Source: an uncultured Eubacterium sp.
Lineage (GTDB): Bacteria > Bacillota > Clostridia > Lachnospirales > Lachnospiraceae
Reading direction: 5' to 3'
Length of the DNA: 64,000 bases
NCBI GenBank assembly: GCA_910589595.1
Contig: CAJUTM010000006.1
Span: 62,001 to 126,000 of the forward strand
Within the stretch, counting starts at the first letter, position 1. Each line of letters starts with the position of its first letter. Under the pieces are notes generated by a model. It saw only the letters and a program-made list of their open reading frames with translations. It searched no databases and was not told the origin of the DNA. Of this stretch, positions 34,063 to 43,565 are shown in pieces. Made by a program: the position numbers and the translations under genes.

Positions 34063-35064
34063 ATGCAAAAATTATTGACGATATCCGTAGCGGCATATAA
34101 AGTGGAGCGCTATTTGCCGGAGACATTAGATTCCTTTTTGATTCCGAGTGTGAGAGAACAGTTGGAAGTTCTCATTATTAACGACGGTTCCGGCGAGGCA
34201 ATCAGTGAAATTGCAAGGGAGTACGAAAAAAAGTACCCGCAAATATTTCGGCTGATTGAAAAAGAGAACGGCGGCCACGGTTCTACAGTAAACAGGGGAA
34301 TCGAGGAAGCGCAGGGGAAATATTTCAAAACTGTGGACGGAGACGACCGGCTGGAGGCCGAGGGCTTCGCAGCATTGCTCGATTATCTGGAAGAAGCCAC
34401 GGAGGATTTGATTGTCACGGATTATTACCGCTTTGATGATGAGAGCGGTGAATGGATAGATACTATCCGCCATAGATTTGAGGGAAAAAGATACGGATGT
34501 TCCTATGCTTTTGACGAGATTTGCAATCAGATTTATATCAATATGCATGCGGCAACATTTCGGACAGAAATACTGAAAAAGATGGGGCGGCTTCTGGATG
34601 AGCACTGTTTTTATGTGGACGCAGAATATATGCTGTATCCGGTGCCCCTGATTGAGACGGCAGCATTTTTGAAAAAGCCGGTATACGAGTACCGGCTGGG
34701 GATTGCGACCCAGAGCATGGAGATTAAAAATATGCAGAAAAACTGTTCCCACCATGAGAAAGTGTTGGAACATCTGCTTGATTTTTACGGGGAGGAATGC
34801 ACGGCGTTATCTCCGGAAAAGCGGCGTTATGTAGAGCGGGGCGCGGCCCGCATTCTTGTGAGCCAAATCAAGATTTATCTGAGTTTTGAGCCTGCCGGGC
34901 AGTGGAAGCAGAAAATAAAAGTTCTCGATAAAAGACTGAAAAAGGATTTTCCGGAAGTCTATGGGGCTGTGGAAAATGCGGCGGTAAAATGGCTGCGCAA
35001 GAGCAGATATCACATATATCCGTTGGCGTCAAGGGCATGCCGCAAGGCATATCGCTGTGAATAA
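34063..35064 (+). CDS. Family 2 glycosyltransferase
   Basis: A 333-residue GT-A transferase starting one base after the previous stop, within its GAGAGAG ribosome site. SVAAYKVERYLPETLDSFL, LIINDGSGEA and DGDDRLE form the nucleotide/metal site; ENGGHGSTVNRGIEEAQGKY matches the paralogue at 25628. The two were probably produced by duplication within the locus. The C-terminus is basic and may contact the membrane. Confidence 0.88.
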   Translation: MQKLLTISVAAYKVERYLPETLDSFLIPSVREQLEVLIINDGSGEAISEIAREYEKKYPQIFRLIEKENGGHGSTVNRGIEEAQGKYFKTVDGDDRLEAEGFAALLDYLEEATEDLIVTDYYRFDDESGEWIDTIRHRFEGKRYGCSYAFDEICNQIYINMHAATFRTEILKKMGRLLDEHCFYVDAEYMLYPVPLIETAAFLKKPVYEYRLGIATQSMEIKNMQKNCSHHEKVLEHLLDFYGEECTALSPEKRRYVERGAARILVSQIKIYLSFEPAGQWKQKIKVLDKRLKKDFPEVYGAVENAAVKWLRKSRYHIYPLASRACRKAYRCE

Positions 35065-35078
35065 GACTGGAGGATTGT

Positions 35079-35882
35079 ATGAAACTATTAATTGCACGTA
35101 TCAAAGGTTTTATCCGTTTTAAGGATTTGATGGGCGAGCTCGTGAGCAGGGATTTGAAGCTGAAATACCGAAGAAGTGTGCTTGGTTATTTGTGGAGCGT
35201 ATTAAATCCCCTCTTTATAATGATTATTATGGCGATTGTATTTTCCCGTATGTTCCACCGTGGAAATATTTCCAACTTTCCGGTCTATCTGATGAGCGGA
35301 CAGGTGATGTTCAACTTTATGAATCTGACGACAAAGGGCTCGATACAGTCGATTAACGGCAGCGCTTCGCTGTTGAAAAAGACGTATGTTCCGAAGTATG
35401 TGTTTACGGTTTCCAAAGTATTCAGCGGGGTGATTGACTGTATTTTCTCCATGGGAGCGCTTCTTGTGGTCATGGTTTTCACGCATGGTGAATTTTCATG
35501 GCGTCTCTTATTATTTCCGGCAGTTTTGATACAGAATTTCATTTTTACATTAGGATTAAGCCTGTTTCTGGCGGCGACGAATGTATTTTTCAGGGATATT
35601 CAGTATATTTATAACGCCGTCACCACGGCGTGGCTGTATCTGACGCCGATGTTTTATCCGCTGGAGGCATTGCCGGAGACGCTGCAGTATTTAGTTTCGC
35701 ATTACAATCCGATGTATTCGTATGTATCGCAGTTCCGCTGTCTGACGCTTCCGGGGTTTGTGCCGGGGGGGATTGGGATGATACCGCTCGTTGTCATCGG
35801 GGTGGTTTCCGCCTTTGTCATGTTATTCATCGGCTTGTGGACGTTCTTAAAAACACAGGACAAATTTATTTTATATATTTAA
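35079..35882 (+). CDS. ABC-2 type polysaccharide export permease
   Basis: A 267-residue membrane subunit of a teichoic-acid/O-antigen-type exporter (TagG/Wzm family). It begins with a cytosolic amphipathic helix and the RDLKLKYRRSVLGYLWSVLN motif, followed by six membrane segments; FFRDIQYIYNAVTTAWLYLTPM is the typical extracellular-loop region. GGAGG precedes the ATG. The ATPase follows after 15 bases. It would move the lipid-linked polymer across the membrane. Confidence 0.92.
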   Translation: MKLLIARIKGFIRFKDLMGELVSRDLKLKYRRSVLGYLWSVLNPLFIMIIMAIVFSRMFHRGNISNFPVYLMSGQVMFNFMNLTTKGSIQSINGSASLLKKTYVPKYVFTVSKVFSGVIDCIFSMGALLVVMVFTHGEFSWRLLLFPAVLIQNFIFTLGLSLFLAATNVFFRDIQYIYNAVTTAWLYLTPMFYPLEALPETLQYLVSHYNPMYSYVSQFRCLTLPGFVPGGIGMIPLVVIGVVSAFVMLFIGLWTFLKTQDKFILYI

Positions 35883-35897
35883 AAGGAGGGAAGCGGC

Positions 35898-36638
35898 ATG
35901 AGCGCTATCGCCATAGATGTAAAAAATGTTACTATCCGTTTTAATATGGCTTCCGAGAAAATAGATAACTTAAAAGAATATTTTGTCAAGCTGTTGAAGC
36001 GCGAGCTTCTCTTTCAGGAGTTTCTGGCCGTCAAAGACGCCTCGTTTACCATCCGCAAAGGAGAGGCGTGGGCGCTTGTCGGGAGTAACGGTTCCGGCAA
36101 ATCTACGCTGTTAAAAGCGATTAGCGGTATTTTGAAACCATACAAAGGCGAAGTTGTCGTCAATGGCACGATTTCTCCTCTCCTTGAGCTGGGAGCCGGT
36201 TTCGATATGAACTTAACGGCAAGAGAAAATATTTTTTTAAACGGCACCGTTCTCGGCCATTCGAAAAAATATATGCAGGAACATTTTGACGAAATTGTTG
36301 AGTTTTCGGAGTTACACAAATTTCTCGACGCTCCGGTGAAGAATTTTTCTTCCGGTATGCGCGCGCGTCTCGGTTTTGCGATTGCGACGATTGTGCAGCC
36401 GGATATCCTTATCGTCGATGAGATTTTAGCCGTGGGGGACTATGCGTTCCAGCAGAAATGTCTGAAACGTATGGATGAGATGATGAGCGGCGGAACAACG
36501 CTTTTATTTGTCTCGCATTCGATTGAGCAGGTGCGTAAATTGTGTGACCATGCGGTGTGGATTAATAAAGGTGAGATACAAATGACGGGGGAAGTAAATG
36601 AGGTGTGCGACGCCTATATGGCGACGCAGAAGAAATAG
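35898..36638 (+). CDS. ABC transporter ATPase for polysaccharide export
   Basis: A 246-residue ATPase of the TagH/Wzt type. Walker A GSNGSGKST (73-81), signature SSGMRARLGFAIA, Walker B ILIVDEILAVGD, and the switch His in LFVSHSIEQVRKLC. An N-terminal extension (NLKEYFVKLLKRELLFQEF) is typical of teichoic-acid exporters. It lacks the long C-terminal carbohydrate-binding domain of some Wzt proteins, so substrate recognition must lie elsewhere. Confidence 0.93.
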   Translation: MSAIAIDVKNVTIRFNMASEKIDNLKEYFVKLLKRELLFQEFLAVKDASFTIRKGEAWALVGSNGSGKSTLLKAISGILKPYKGEVVVNGTISPLLELGAGFDMNLTARENIFLNGTVLGHSKKYMQEHFDEIVEFSELHKFLDAPVKNFSSGMRARLGFAIATIVQPDILIVDEILAVGDYAFQQKCLKRMDEMMSGGTTLLFVSHSIEQVRKLCDHAVWINKGEIQMTGEVNEVCDAYMATQKK

Positions 36639-36648
36639 AGGTAAGAGC

Positions 36649-38421
36649 ATGATAATACAAAATGTAGTGTTTCCAAAGAAAGCTATCTGCGATGAAACAG
36701 AATTATATTATCGCAAAATACAGGGTTCGCTTAGCTGCGGAGAAGCGGAGCTTGTACTGGCACAGCAGACGGAGCTTTCTTTTTTCACGTATTTCAATGG
36801 ATTTTCCGCAGATAAGTGGAACCAATATACGAATATCGGAGAAGTGCACGCAGTAGTACAATGTCAGGGAGACGGCGAGGTATCGCTCTGGCGTGCCGTA
36901 CAGGAGAAGGCAGAGCTCAAAAAAGAATGTCTGCACACGGAAGCGGCGCGTGAGGGTGTATGCCGGATACCTTTTGATTGCAGGGAGCAGTCGGGAATCC
37001 TCTACCTGACCGTGAAGCCAAAGGGCGAAATGAAGATAGAGCGTGCATATTTTGAGTGTCAGGAGGAAGTCTGCCGGCCGGTGACAATTGCTGTAGGTAT
37101 CTGTACATTCCGGCGAGAGAAGTTTATCATTAAAACGCTCGATACCTTGCGCAGGGGATTGATTGAAAATGAATCTTCGCCGCTGTATCAGCGGCTGTAT
37201 GTTTATGTATCAGATAACGGAAACACGCTTCCGCTATCCGAATTGTCCGATGAGTATATTCATGTGATGGCTAATAAAAATGCAGGCGGCGCGGGCGGTT
37301 TCGGGCGCTGTATGCTGGAGGCGTATAACGCAAAGGACAAATATCATTTTACCCATGTTCTGCTTATGGATGATGATATTGTTTTAGAGCCGGAATCAAT
37401 TCTGCGAACGTATGCGATTCTGGCGTATGCAAAGCCCTCCTATGCGGACGCGATGCTTGGCGGTGCATTGTTGCGCATGGATGTTCCCTATATTCAACAC
37501 GCCAATGGTGAAATGTGGCAGGGGGGACGGATTGGCTTTACGAAGCGCGGATATGATTTGCGAAGCGAGGAAATGATACTGAAAAATGAAGAGGATTTGC
37601 CGATGGAATACAACGGCTGGTGGTTTTGCTGTATTCCTCTGGCAGAACATTTCCGTGGTTTTCCGCTGCCGGTATTTATTCACGGGGATGATATTGAGTA
37701 TGGATTGCGGTTTGATAAGAAGATTATGACAATGAACGGGATTGGTGTCTGGCATGATGCGTTTGACAACCGAAAGGCCTCTTCCATGGAATATTACGAT
37801 ATGCGCAATACGCTGATTACCTGTGCCATTCATCATCCGGAATTTTCCGTCATGCATATAGTAAAGAGTGTGTGCCGTCATCTGGCGGGACAAATGCTCC
37901 ATTATCGGGAGGAAGACCAACTGTTGACGATGAAAGGCGTGGAGGATTTCTGTCAGGGAGTGCAATTTTTAAAAGAGACAGACCCGATTTCCCTACATCA
38001 GGAGATTATGCAGATGGGATACCGGATGACGGACGTATCGCAAGAGCTTGCGGAACTTCATGCAGAAAAATATTATACAAAACCGCAGCCGCAACGGCTC
38101 TACGAAGAACACGGGTTTTCCAAGAGACATCTGTTGTCTGTCAACGGCTGGCTCTTGCCGGCAAAAAAAGAGACGCTTCCCATTCCGATGGGGAAGCATC
38201 CTGATTGTCTGTACCGATATAAAAATGTACTTCTCTATGACCCCGATAGCAAACAGGGATTTTTTGTGCGCAGAAAGAGGAAGAATCTGTTTGTCACGGC
38301 GGCGCGCTGTTTGCGTATGTGGCGTCTGCTCCGCAAAAATTATCGCCGTGCAGCCGCCGATTTTTGCGAGCACGGCAAAGAGTTGACAGAGCGCGGGTTC
38401 TGGGAGGGATATTTGCGGTAA
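36649..38421 (+). CDS. GlfT2-like galactofuranosyltransferase
   Basis: 590 residues; AGAGG lies 7 bases before the ATG at 36649. A beta-rich N-terminal domain (about 1-140) precedes a GT-A domain with VGICTFRREKFIIKTL, SDNG, ANKNAGGAGGFGRCM and the LLMDDDIVLEPES metal site, followed by HGDDIEYGLR and WHDAFDNRKASSMEYYDMRN. This layout matches GlfT2-type enzymes that polymerise galactofuranose. With glf at the start of the locus it implies a galactofuranose-containing surface polymer. The C-terminal helical part is also typical of the family. Confidence 0.85.
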   Translation: MIIQNVVFPKKAICDETELYYRKIQGSLSCGEAELVLAQQTELSFFTYFNGFSADKWNQYTNIGEVHAVVQCQGDGEVSLWRAVQEKAELKKECLHTEAAREGVCRIPFDCREQSGILYLTVKPKGEMKIERAYFECQEEVCRPVTIAVGICTFRREKFIIKTLDTLRRGLIENESSPLYQRLYVYVSDNGNTLPLSELSDEYIHVMANKNAGGAGGFGRCMLEAYNAKDKYHFTHVLLMDDDIVLEPESILRTYAILAYAKPSYADAMLGGALLRMDVPYIQHANGEMWQGGRIGFTKRGYDLRSEEMILKNEEDLPMEYNGWWFCCIPLAEHFRGFPLPVFIHGDDIEYGLRFDKKIMTMNGIGVWHDAFDNRKASSMEYYDMRNTLITCAIHHPEFSVMHIVKSVCRHLAGQMLHYREEDQLLTMKGVEDFCQGVQFLKETDPISLHQEIMQMGYRMTDVSQELAELHAEKYYTKPQPQRLYEEHGFSKRHLLSVNGWLLPAKKETLPIPMGKHPDCLYRYKNVLLYDPDSKQGFFVRRKRKNLFVTAARCLRMWRLLRKNYRRAAADFCEHGKELTERGFWEGYLR

Positions 38422-38424
38422 CGC

Positions 38425-41400
38425 TTACTTCCTCCGGAACCATTTTCCACGGATATTATCGCAGTAATAGCAATAACTTTTATAAATCCAGCGATAAATC
38501 GGTTTTGATTTTTTCATCGACATCTCTACGGATTTTGTGTGGTAGGACTGGCCGTGCATCCAATCCAGAATTGTCTTAAAGGTAACAGGAGGTGCGTATT
38601 CGGTTGCCCGTTCTCCGAGCGCCACCGCGTCTTTTAAACTGCCAAATACGTTTAAGAGAATCGGGTCGTTCGTCGACGGTTGGAAATAAGCCATACCGAA
38701 ATCGTACAGGTAGTGCCCCGTTGTTGCCTCATCTTCCAGTTGCAGCGAGCAGAAATCATTGGCAAAGCGCACAAGAAAAGTTTCCAGCGCCTGATTCATC
38801 TGTTTGTCATTTTCACAGGAATGGAAGACAGGGCGAATCTCATTATCCTGTCTCTCGTATTTCTCAATCGTTTTGTAAGGCAGATTAGCAAAAATTGATT
38901 CCGCAAAAATGAGCGAATGCGTATTGCATGTATAGTTGTAGCGAATCGATTGCCCGATTGTCGGATAAATACTGCGGACATAGTACATCGGGTTATCAAT
39001 CTGGCGTCCTGCCGTCTCCTGCAAGAGCCTTGTCAGGCAATCCTGCGTATATCCGCGTCCCCAATACTCAACAAAGGCAAAAGGCTCATCAAAATTAATT
39101 TCCTGTCTCAAATAGTCGATAACAATGCCGCGCTGTTCTTTGGCAACGCCGAGGAGGTGCTTTTGATAGGCGGCAGAACGTTTCAGTTTCAAACTGATGT
39201 CTGCGATAAGCTGGTCGGAATAGCGCTTTTTATTTTTCAGGTAGCCGAGCTCCGGAAAGAAATTCAGAAATGTTTTTTCGTCAATAAGCAGGGCGGCCAG
39301 TAATTTTTCAAAATTGCGGACGCCGCTGAAGTTGCCATAAATCTCAAAAAATTCCTCATCTACGTGGTCGATAAAGGACGGAACACGCCATGCCTTGCGC
39401 GAACCATATATATATTTTGTGCGAATATCAAAACCCTTGCTTTGGATAATGGCATCTGCTGCCAATTTCAGATAATAGCCGTCGCGGGAAATAAAATACA
39501 GCGTCTTATAACCCCGCGCCATCGCATCTATTACCGCCCAATGAACATAGGGAACAAAGTAGAGACTCGCATATTCGTAAGCAAAAATTTCCCTGTCGTC
39601 ATGTCCCTCCAGACGGAAATTGCGGAACAGTTTTGCCACACTGTGAACGCCGTACTCTTCCGTGAATGTTGCCATTTTCGTCTCGTATTCATTCATTTCA
39701 GGAATGGCAATCGGCTGTGTATGAATACCAAGGCAGGACGGCTGTGTATTGTCAGCAAATGGACTGTCGCCCATGTGTATCCACTCCGAATAATGATAGT
39801 CCAGAGAATCATACACTTCCAAAAAGAGCTTGCGCGTTGTCTTTTGATATCCATAATCACTGGAAAGAAAGAGCGGCAGAGTGGCAAGAAGCGGGTCTGC
39901 CTTAGCAAGCATTTGGTTTATAATTTCTTTCGGTAAATACATATCGCTGATTAGCACAACGTCGTTTCCTTCGGCAAGACGGTCTTTCAAATATTGAATC
40001 GTATGCTTCAGCGGAATGACCGAACGGATTTCCGCCTCGCATTCCCATGCAATCAATTGTTCCTTTTGCTCTTCCGTTATCGAAAAGAGTGTCGCCATGC
40101 GGTCGTATATCTCTGATAACTGAATCTCCAAGCGGTCATCTTTGCGAATGAGCGTTGACTTTTTATAATACTCGCGCACGTTTGCCTCGCACCAGCGCCG
40201 GATTTGTGTAAACTCACGGATGAGATAGGCGTTGTAGCCGAGAGCTGAGTTTTCTATCTTCCGTTTGATATTGTCAAAGATACTGCTCGGATAGATACAT
40301 TGTCTGGAAAAAAGCGTGTCAAAAATATCAAAGCTGTAAAGCTTCGGGAACTGCCTCTCAGGGGGTTCAAAAGAAAGTGCAGTATTTATAATGCGCTCGC
40401 AGTCGTCCTCATCCGAATAAGACCAAAAAATGTCGTTAATGCGGTCAATTTCTGATTGCTCTGTCTGCGGACAACCGGCCAGTGCAGCTAAAAGTTCTTC
40501 AAAGTTTTTTGCCTCCGTGCCGCATGTCATCTCGCGCAAATCAAATACAAAATCGCGGAAGTTTTCCTTGCAGTCAATATCGTAAAAATAGCGGATAAAG
40601 GTTTTTACACCGCGCGCCAATAAATCATAAAAAATGGAAGAGTAGTCAACAATGGCGATATCAATATCACTGAAAATTTCATAGACGTCATCTTGATTTT
40701 CCCAAAAGTAGAAATTCGGGTGATTGCCATACAAATCTTTCATTGCCAGATACTGGCTGTCCTTTTCTACCTGCGGGTGCATTTTCAAGATAAGCAGAAT
40801 ATTATTCTGCTCCAGCGTATCCGCCAGTCTTTTCATATCCGGCAGCGCTGATTTGATAAAATTTTCACCGTTGTTATCACGGTAAGTAGGGGCATAGATA
40901 GCCAGTTTTGCGTCTTTGCCAAGCCCTTTTTTGGCGCGGATATCATGGTCGTAACTGCAAATGTCATCCGTGACGACACAACGCGGATAACCGGCGCGGA
41001 TGACTTTGTCATCATCAATGCCACACTGCTCTTTGAAGTGCTTTTCCATGACTTCGGATGTCACAAGAAAGAGCTGGTTGTTGCGCAGCATATCATTATT
41101 CTGAATATATTTTTTAGCAATGCGCTCACGAAGAAAGCCGCTGTTTACTTTGCGCTCTATGCTCTTGCAGCCAACGCCGTGCCAGAGGTTGAGGACGGTA
41201 ATACCATCAAGTTCAGGTTGAAAGACTTCTTTACACATCTCCACAACGTAGACGCCGGCCTCTTTCATAACGCTGCGTCCGGCAGGGGAGGCATAAAGTT
41301 CCGCCTGATAACCAAGTCCCTTTACATAATTTTTTGTTGCTGTTTCATAACACATCCATACGGGTGTAATCTCCCCATGATGGCGTACAATATATTCAAA

Positions 41401-41475
41401 CATCCATTTCGGGTTGCCTGCATAGCTGCTTCCGGCATTAAAAATCCATAAATTTTTATTGCGTTGTTCTTTCAT
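38425..41475 (-). CDS. CDP-glycerol glycerophosphotransferase-like / HAD-like fusion
   Basis: 1016 residues. Residues 1-370 are a TagF/TagB-like transferase: LNLWHGVGCKSIERKV, IYAPTYRD, ILKMHPQVEK and IAIVDYSSIFYDLLARGVK. From about 380 to 600 comes a HAD-like domain: SFDIFDTLFSRQ (motif I), VVLISDMYLP (motif II) and WIHMGDSPFADN (motif IV). The last 400 residues are unrecognised (YFISRDGYYLKLAADA, FVEYWGRGYTQD). The ATG at 41475 overlaps the upstream gene by 20 bases. Such fusions could add and then trim or modify phosphopolyol units, but that is inference. Confidence 0.82.
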   Translation of the reverse strand: MKEQRNKNLWIFNAGSSYAGNPKWMFEYIVRHHGEITPVWMCYETATKNYVKGLGYQAELYASPAGRSVMKEAGVYVVEMCKEVFQPELDGITVLNLWHGVGCKSIERKVNSGFLRERIAKKYIQNNDMLRNNQLFLVTSEVMEKHFKEQCGIDDDKVIRAGYPRCVVTDDICSYDHDIRAKKGLGKDAKLAIYAPTYRDNNGENFIKSALPDMKRLADTLEQNNILLILKMHPQVEKDSQYLAMKDLYGNHPNFYFWENQDDVYEIFSDIDIAIVDYSSIFYDLLARGVKTFIRYFYDIDCKENFRDFVFDLREMTCGTEAKNFEELLAALAGCPQTEQSEIDRINDIFWSYSDEDDCERIINTALSFEPPERQFPKLYSFDIFDTLFSRQCIYPSSIFDNIKRKIENSALGYNAYLIREFTQIRRWCEANVREYYKKSTLIRKDDRLEIQLSEIYDRMATLFSITEEQKEQLIAWECEAEIRSVIPLKHTIQYLKDRLAEGNDVVLISDMYLPKEIINQMLAKADPLLATLPLFLSSDYGYQKTTRKLFLEVYDSLDYHYSEWIHMGDSPFADNTQPSCLGIHTQPIAIPEMNEYETKMATFTEEYGVHSVAKLFRNFRLEGHDDREIFAYEYASLYFVPYVHWAVIDAMARGYKTLYFISRDGYYLKLAADAIIQSKGFDIRTKYIYGSRKAWRVPSFIDHVDEEFFEIYGNFSGVRNFEKLLAALLIDEKTFLNFFPELGYLKNKKRYSDQLIADISLKLKRSAAYQKHLLGVAKEQRGIVIDYLRQEINFDEPFAFVEYWGRGYTQDCLTRLLQETAGRQIDNPMYYVRSIYPTIGQSIRYNYTCNTHSLIFAESIFANLPYKTIEKYERQDNEIRPVFHSCENDKQMNQALETFLVRFANDFCSLQLEDEATTGHYLYDFGMAYFQPSTNDPILLNVFGSLKDAVALGERATEYAPPVTFKTILDWMHGQSYHTKSVEMSMKKSKPIYRWIYKSYCYYCDNIRGKWFRRK

Positions 41476-42625
41476 GTCGCTTTCCACTCCTGTACGTTAA
41501 AACAGTATTGATAATTTGCTGACAGGCGCTGCCTGTTTCGAATGACCCCATTTCTTCTCTGTGCTTTTCATAGACGGAAGAATAGTCGCTGCCGACAACA
41601 GCGGTAACCGTCGCCGCCAATTCATCAAGTCTCCTGATTTTTAAATAAGGCCATGTCTCATAAGGAACAAAAAAACCGCGGTCTTCTTTTTTATATTCTT
41701 CCAGCCGCTCTTCTAACAGAAGCACAGGCCGTCCGGTCAGGGAAAAGTCCCAAATGCAGGAGGAAAAATCAGTAACTAACACGTCGGACGCATATAACAA
41801 ATCCTGCATTTCATAATAGGCATTGCCATCCAGAAGAACGGATTTTGCTTCCGGTGTCTCCTCGTCACGCAAATAGTGGGAACGATAGAGGATAACCCAC
41901 GGAGTTTTTGTCGTCTCCTGCAGTTTAACCGCCGCTTCAATCAATTTATCTTTGTCGTACTTCTCCTTTTCCGGCGCCGACATCTGAAAGCTGGGAGCAA
42001 ATAGAAGAATCCTTGTCTGCTCCGGTATTTCATAAAAATCCCTCACCCGTCTGCTGATTTCTTCGTGTGCGCAAAAGAAAATATCGTTACGCGGCGTTCC
42101 TGTCTCCAGAAAACATTGTTTTGGCAGGCCAAAAGCCTCCGCATACATATCGGTACATATCCGGCAGGAAGATACAAAATAATCCAGTCTGCCATACCAT
42201 TTTCGAAAATTTTTGCGGATAACAGCGTCCTCGGAAAGGGCGCTAATCCCTACTTTTTTGTAGGCGCCTCCGCCGTGCCATGTGGAGATAAAGATTTGTC
42301 CCGCCTTTTTGACAAATGCCTCGTCAATCATGTCATTGGTAATTATATACTTAGTCCGTATAAAATATTTGAAGCAGGCAAAACTTCTCTGCCTGACAAC
42401 GGTAACTCCGTCTCGTTGCTCACAAGTCTCCGGAAAACGCGTCATCCAGATAAGTTCGTATTCGCCGGCATAGTTTTTGCGTATAGCCTCCATCAGGAAA
42501 GCCGGATTGCATACATAACCTTTGCGGTTGTTGGCATAAAACATAATGCGGTTTTGTTTTAACGGCACAAAAAATAAACAAATCTGAACGAGGCGTATCA
42601 TCGCTATTTTAATCCTGACAGCCAT
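41456..42625 (-). CDS. CDP-glycerol glycerophosphotransferase family protein
   Basis: A 389-residue TagB/TagF-family enzyme. GGAGG lies 5 bases before the ATG at 42625. The N-terminal hydrophobic segment (AMIRLVQICLFFVPLK) suggests membrane attachment. Family motifs are IFISTWHGGGAYKKVG, LETGTPRNDIFF, LLFAPSFQ, ILYRSHYL and VLVTDFSSCIWDFSLTGRPV, containing the conserved HG, R..D and DYSS/DFSS patterns. It transfers polyol-phosphate (glycerol- or ribitol-phosphate) to a lipid-linked acceptor. It is transcribed leftward with the fusion gene. Confidence 0.9.
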   Translation of the reverse strand: MAVRIKIAMIRLVQICLFFVPLKQNRIMFYANNRKGYVCNPAFLMEAIRKNYAGEYELIWMTRFPETCEQRDGVTVVRQRSFACFKYFIRTKYIITNDMIDEAFVKKAGQIFISTWHGGGAYKKVGISALSEDAVIRKNFRKWYGRLDYFVSSCRICTDMYAEAFGLPKQCFLETGTPRNDIFFCAHEEISRRVRDFYEIPEQTRILLFAPSFQMSAPEKEKYDKDKLIEAAVKLQETTKTPWVILYRSHYLRDEETPEAKSVLLDGNAYYEMQDLLYASDVLVTDFSSCIWDFSLTGRPVLLLEERLEEYKKEDRGFFVPYETWPYLKIRRLDELAATVTAVVGSDYSSVYEKHREEMGSFETGSACQQIINTVLTYRSGKRHERTTQ

Positions 42626-42767
42626 CGAAACCTCCAATCGCACATGGTTGTGCGCATAGTGAAGCCTGTGTTTTTGTTTGTAATTAATAACTCAAAATAT
42701 TTTACTATAATAGGTAAGTTTATGTCAAGGAAAGTAGGGAAAATCTTGTGTTAATGACATTCGGAAG

Positions 42768-43030
42768 ATTCGGGAATATAATTTATTAAGGCATATTCAG
42801 GTGACACCGGATGAAATTATTGCAGACACAAAAAGGGTACTGAAAGAATTAAAAAGTTGCTTCAGGAACGTAAATGTCCATACATTATTGTTTTTGAGAT
42901 TACAGATAATGACAGCTACCCTAACCATTCATTTTTAGAAAAATTTCGTTTCACCAAAACTTCTGCTAGAGTGAGCAGGTATTATAATTACGGCTGCGCT
43001 TCCATCCCAATTAAATTAAAAAAAGAATGA
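42768..43030 (+). pseudogene. Frameshifted acetyltransferase-like fragment
   Basis: Two partial frames without a start: IQVTPDEIIADTKRVLKE (around 42796-42849) and, from about 42842 in another frame, ERIKKLLQERKCPYIIVFEI followed by NHSFLEKFRFTKTSARVSRY and ending KLKKE-stop at 43028-43030. The FLEKFRFTK part resembles the last motif of GNAT acetyltransferases. It is probably a gene remnant; the rest of the gap from 42626 to 43085 shows nothing further. Confidence 0.4.
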
Positions 43031-43085
43031 CAATACCTCGGTGTTTTCATATAATAGATATGAAGATATTTGCCGAGGTATTTTT

Positions 43086-43565
43086 ATGTCCGAGGAATGC
43101 AAATTTTTATATGATGTAAGTATGTCCTATGTCAATGCGGGATGGCAGGAGAGATATTGTCAGTTGGTCAGGCATTTAGACGAGCAGTTAAAAGAAAAAT
43201 GCGGTGAATTTTTTGCCGATTTACAGCTCTACCAGACTGGGCCGATGAATTATGTAGTTGTTGCCGTATATTATGATGTGCCGGGAGTGCTTGAGGCGCT
43301 GCCTGAGATTTTGCAATTTGTAAACCGGCAGTATCGTGAGACTGTGGGACATAACGTGCGGAGAAAACAAATTTTGAAATTTGATTTGGCAAAGAAGTTA
43401 CACGGGCAGAGCATGGCTTGTCTGAAAGCGTGCGAGGATACCGATATAAGTGAGGAAGTGAAAGCGGAAGAAGATGACAGCAAACCAGCAGTTAATCCGG
43501 CAATTGAAGAGGAACAAGAATCTGTCGGGGGAGAAGTTTTTACAGCTTCTGACGTCACTGACTGA
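43086..43565 (+). CDS. Hypothetical protein upstream of and overlapping hydE
   Basis: 159 residues, not recognised. The ATG at 43086 has GAGGT 8 bases upstream. The N-terminal 115 residues look like one small globular domain (SEECKFLYDVSMSYVNAGWQ, YVVVAVYYDVPGVLEALPEI); the last 40 are acidic and low-complexity. Its final 92 bases are also read in another frame as the start of hydE, so translation of the two may be coupled. Whether it takes part in hydrogenase maturation is unknown. Confidence 0.65.
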   Translation: MSEECKFLYDVSMSYVNAGWQERYCQLVRHLDEQLKEKCGEFFADLQLYQTGPMNYVVVAVYYDVPGVLEALPEILQFVNRQYRETVGHNVRRKQILKFDLAKKLHGQSMACLKACEDTDISEEVKAEEDDSKPAVNPAIEEEQESVGGEVFTASDVTD

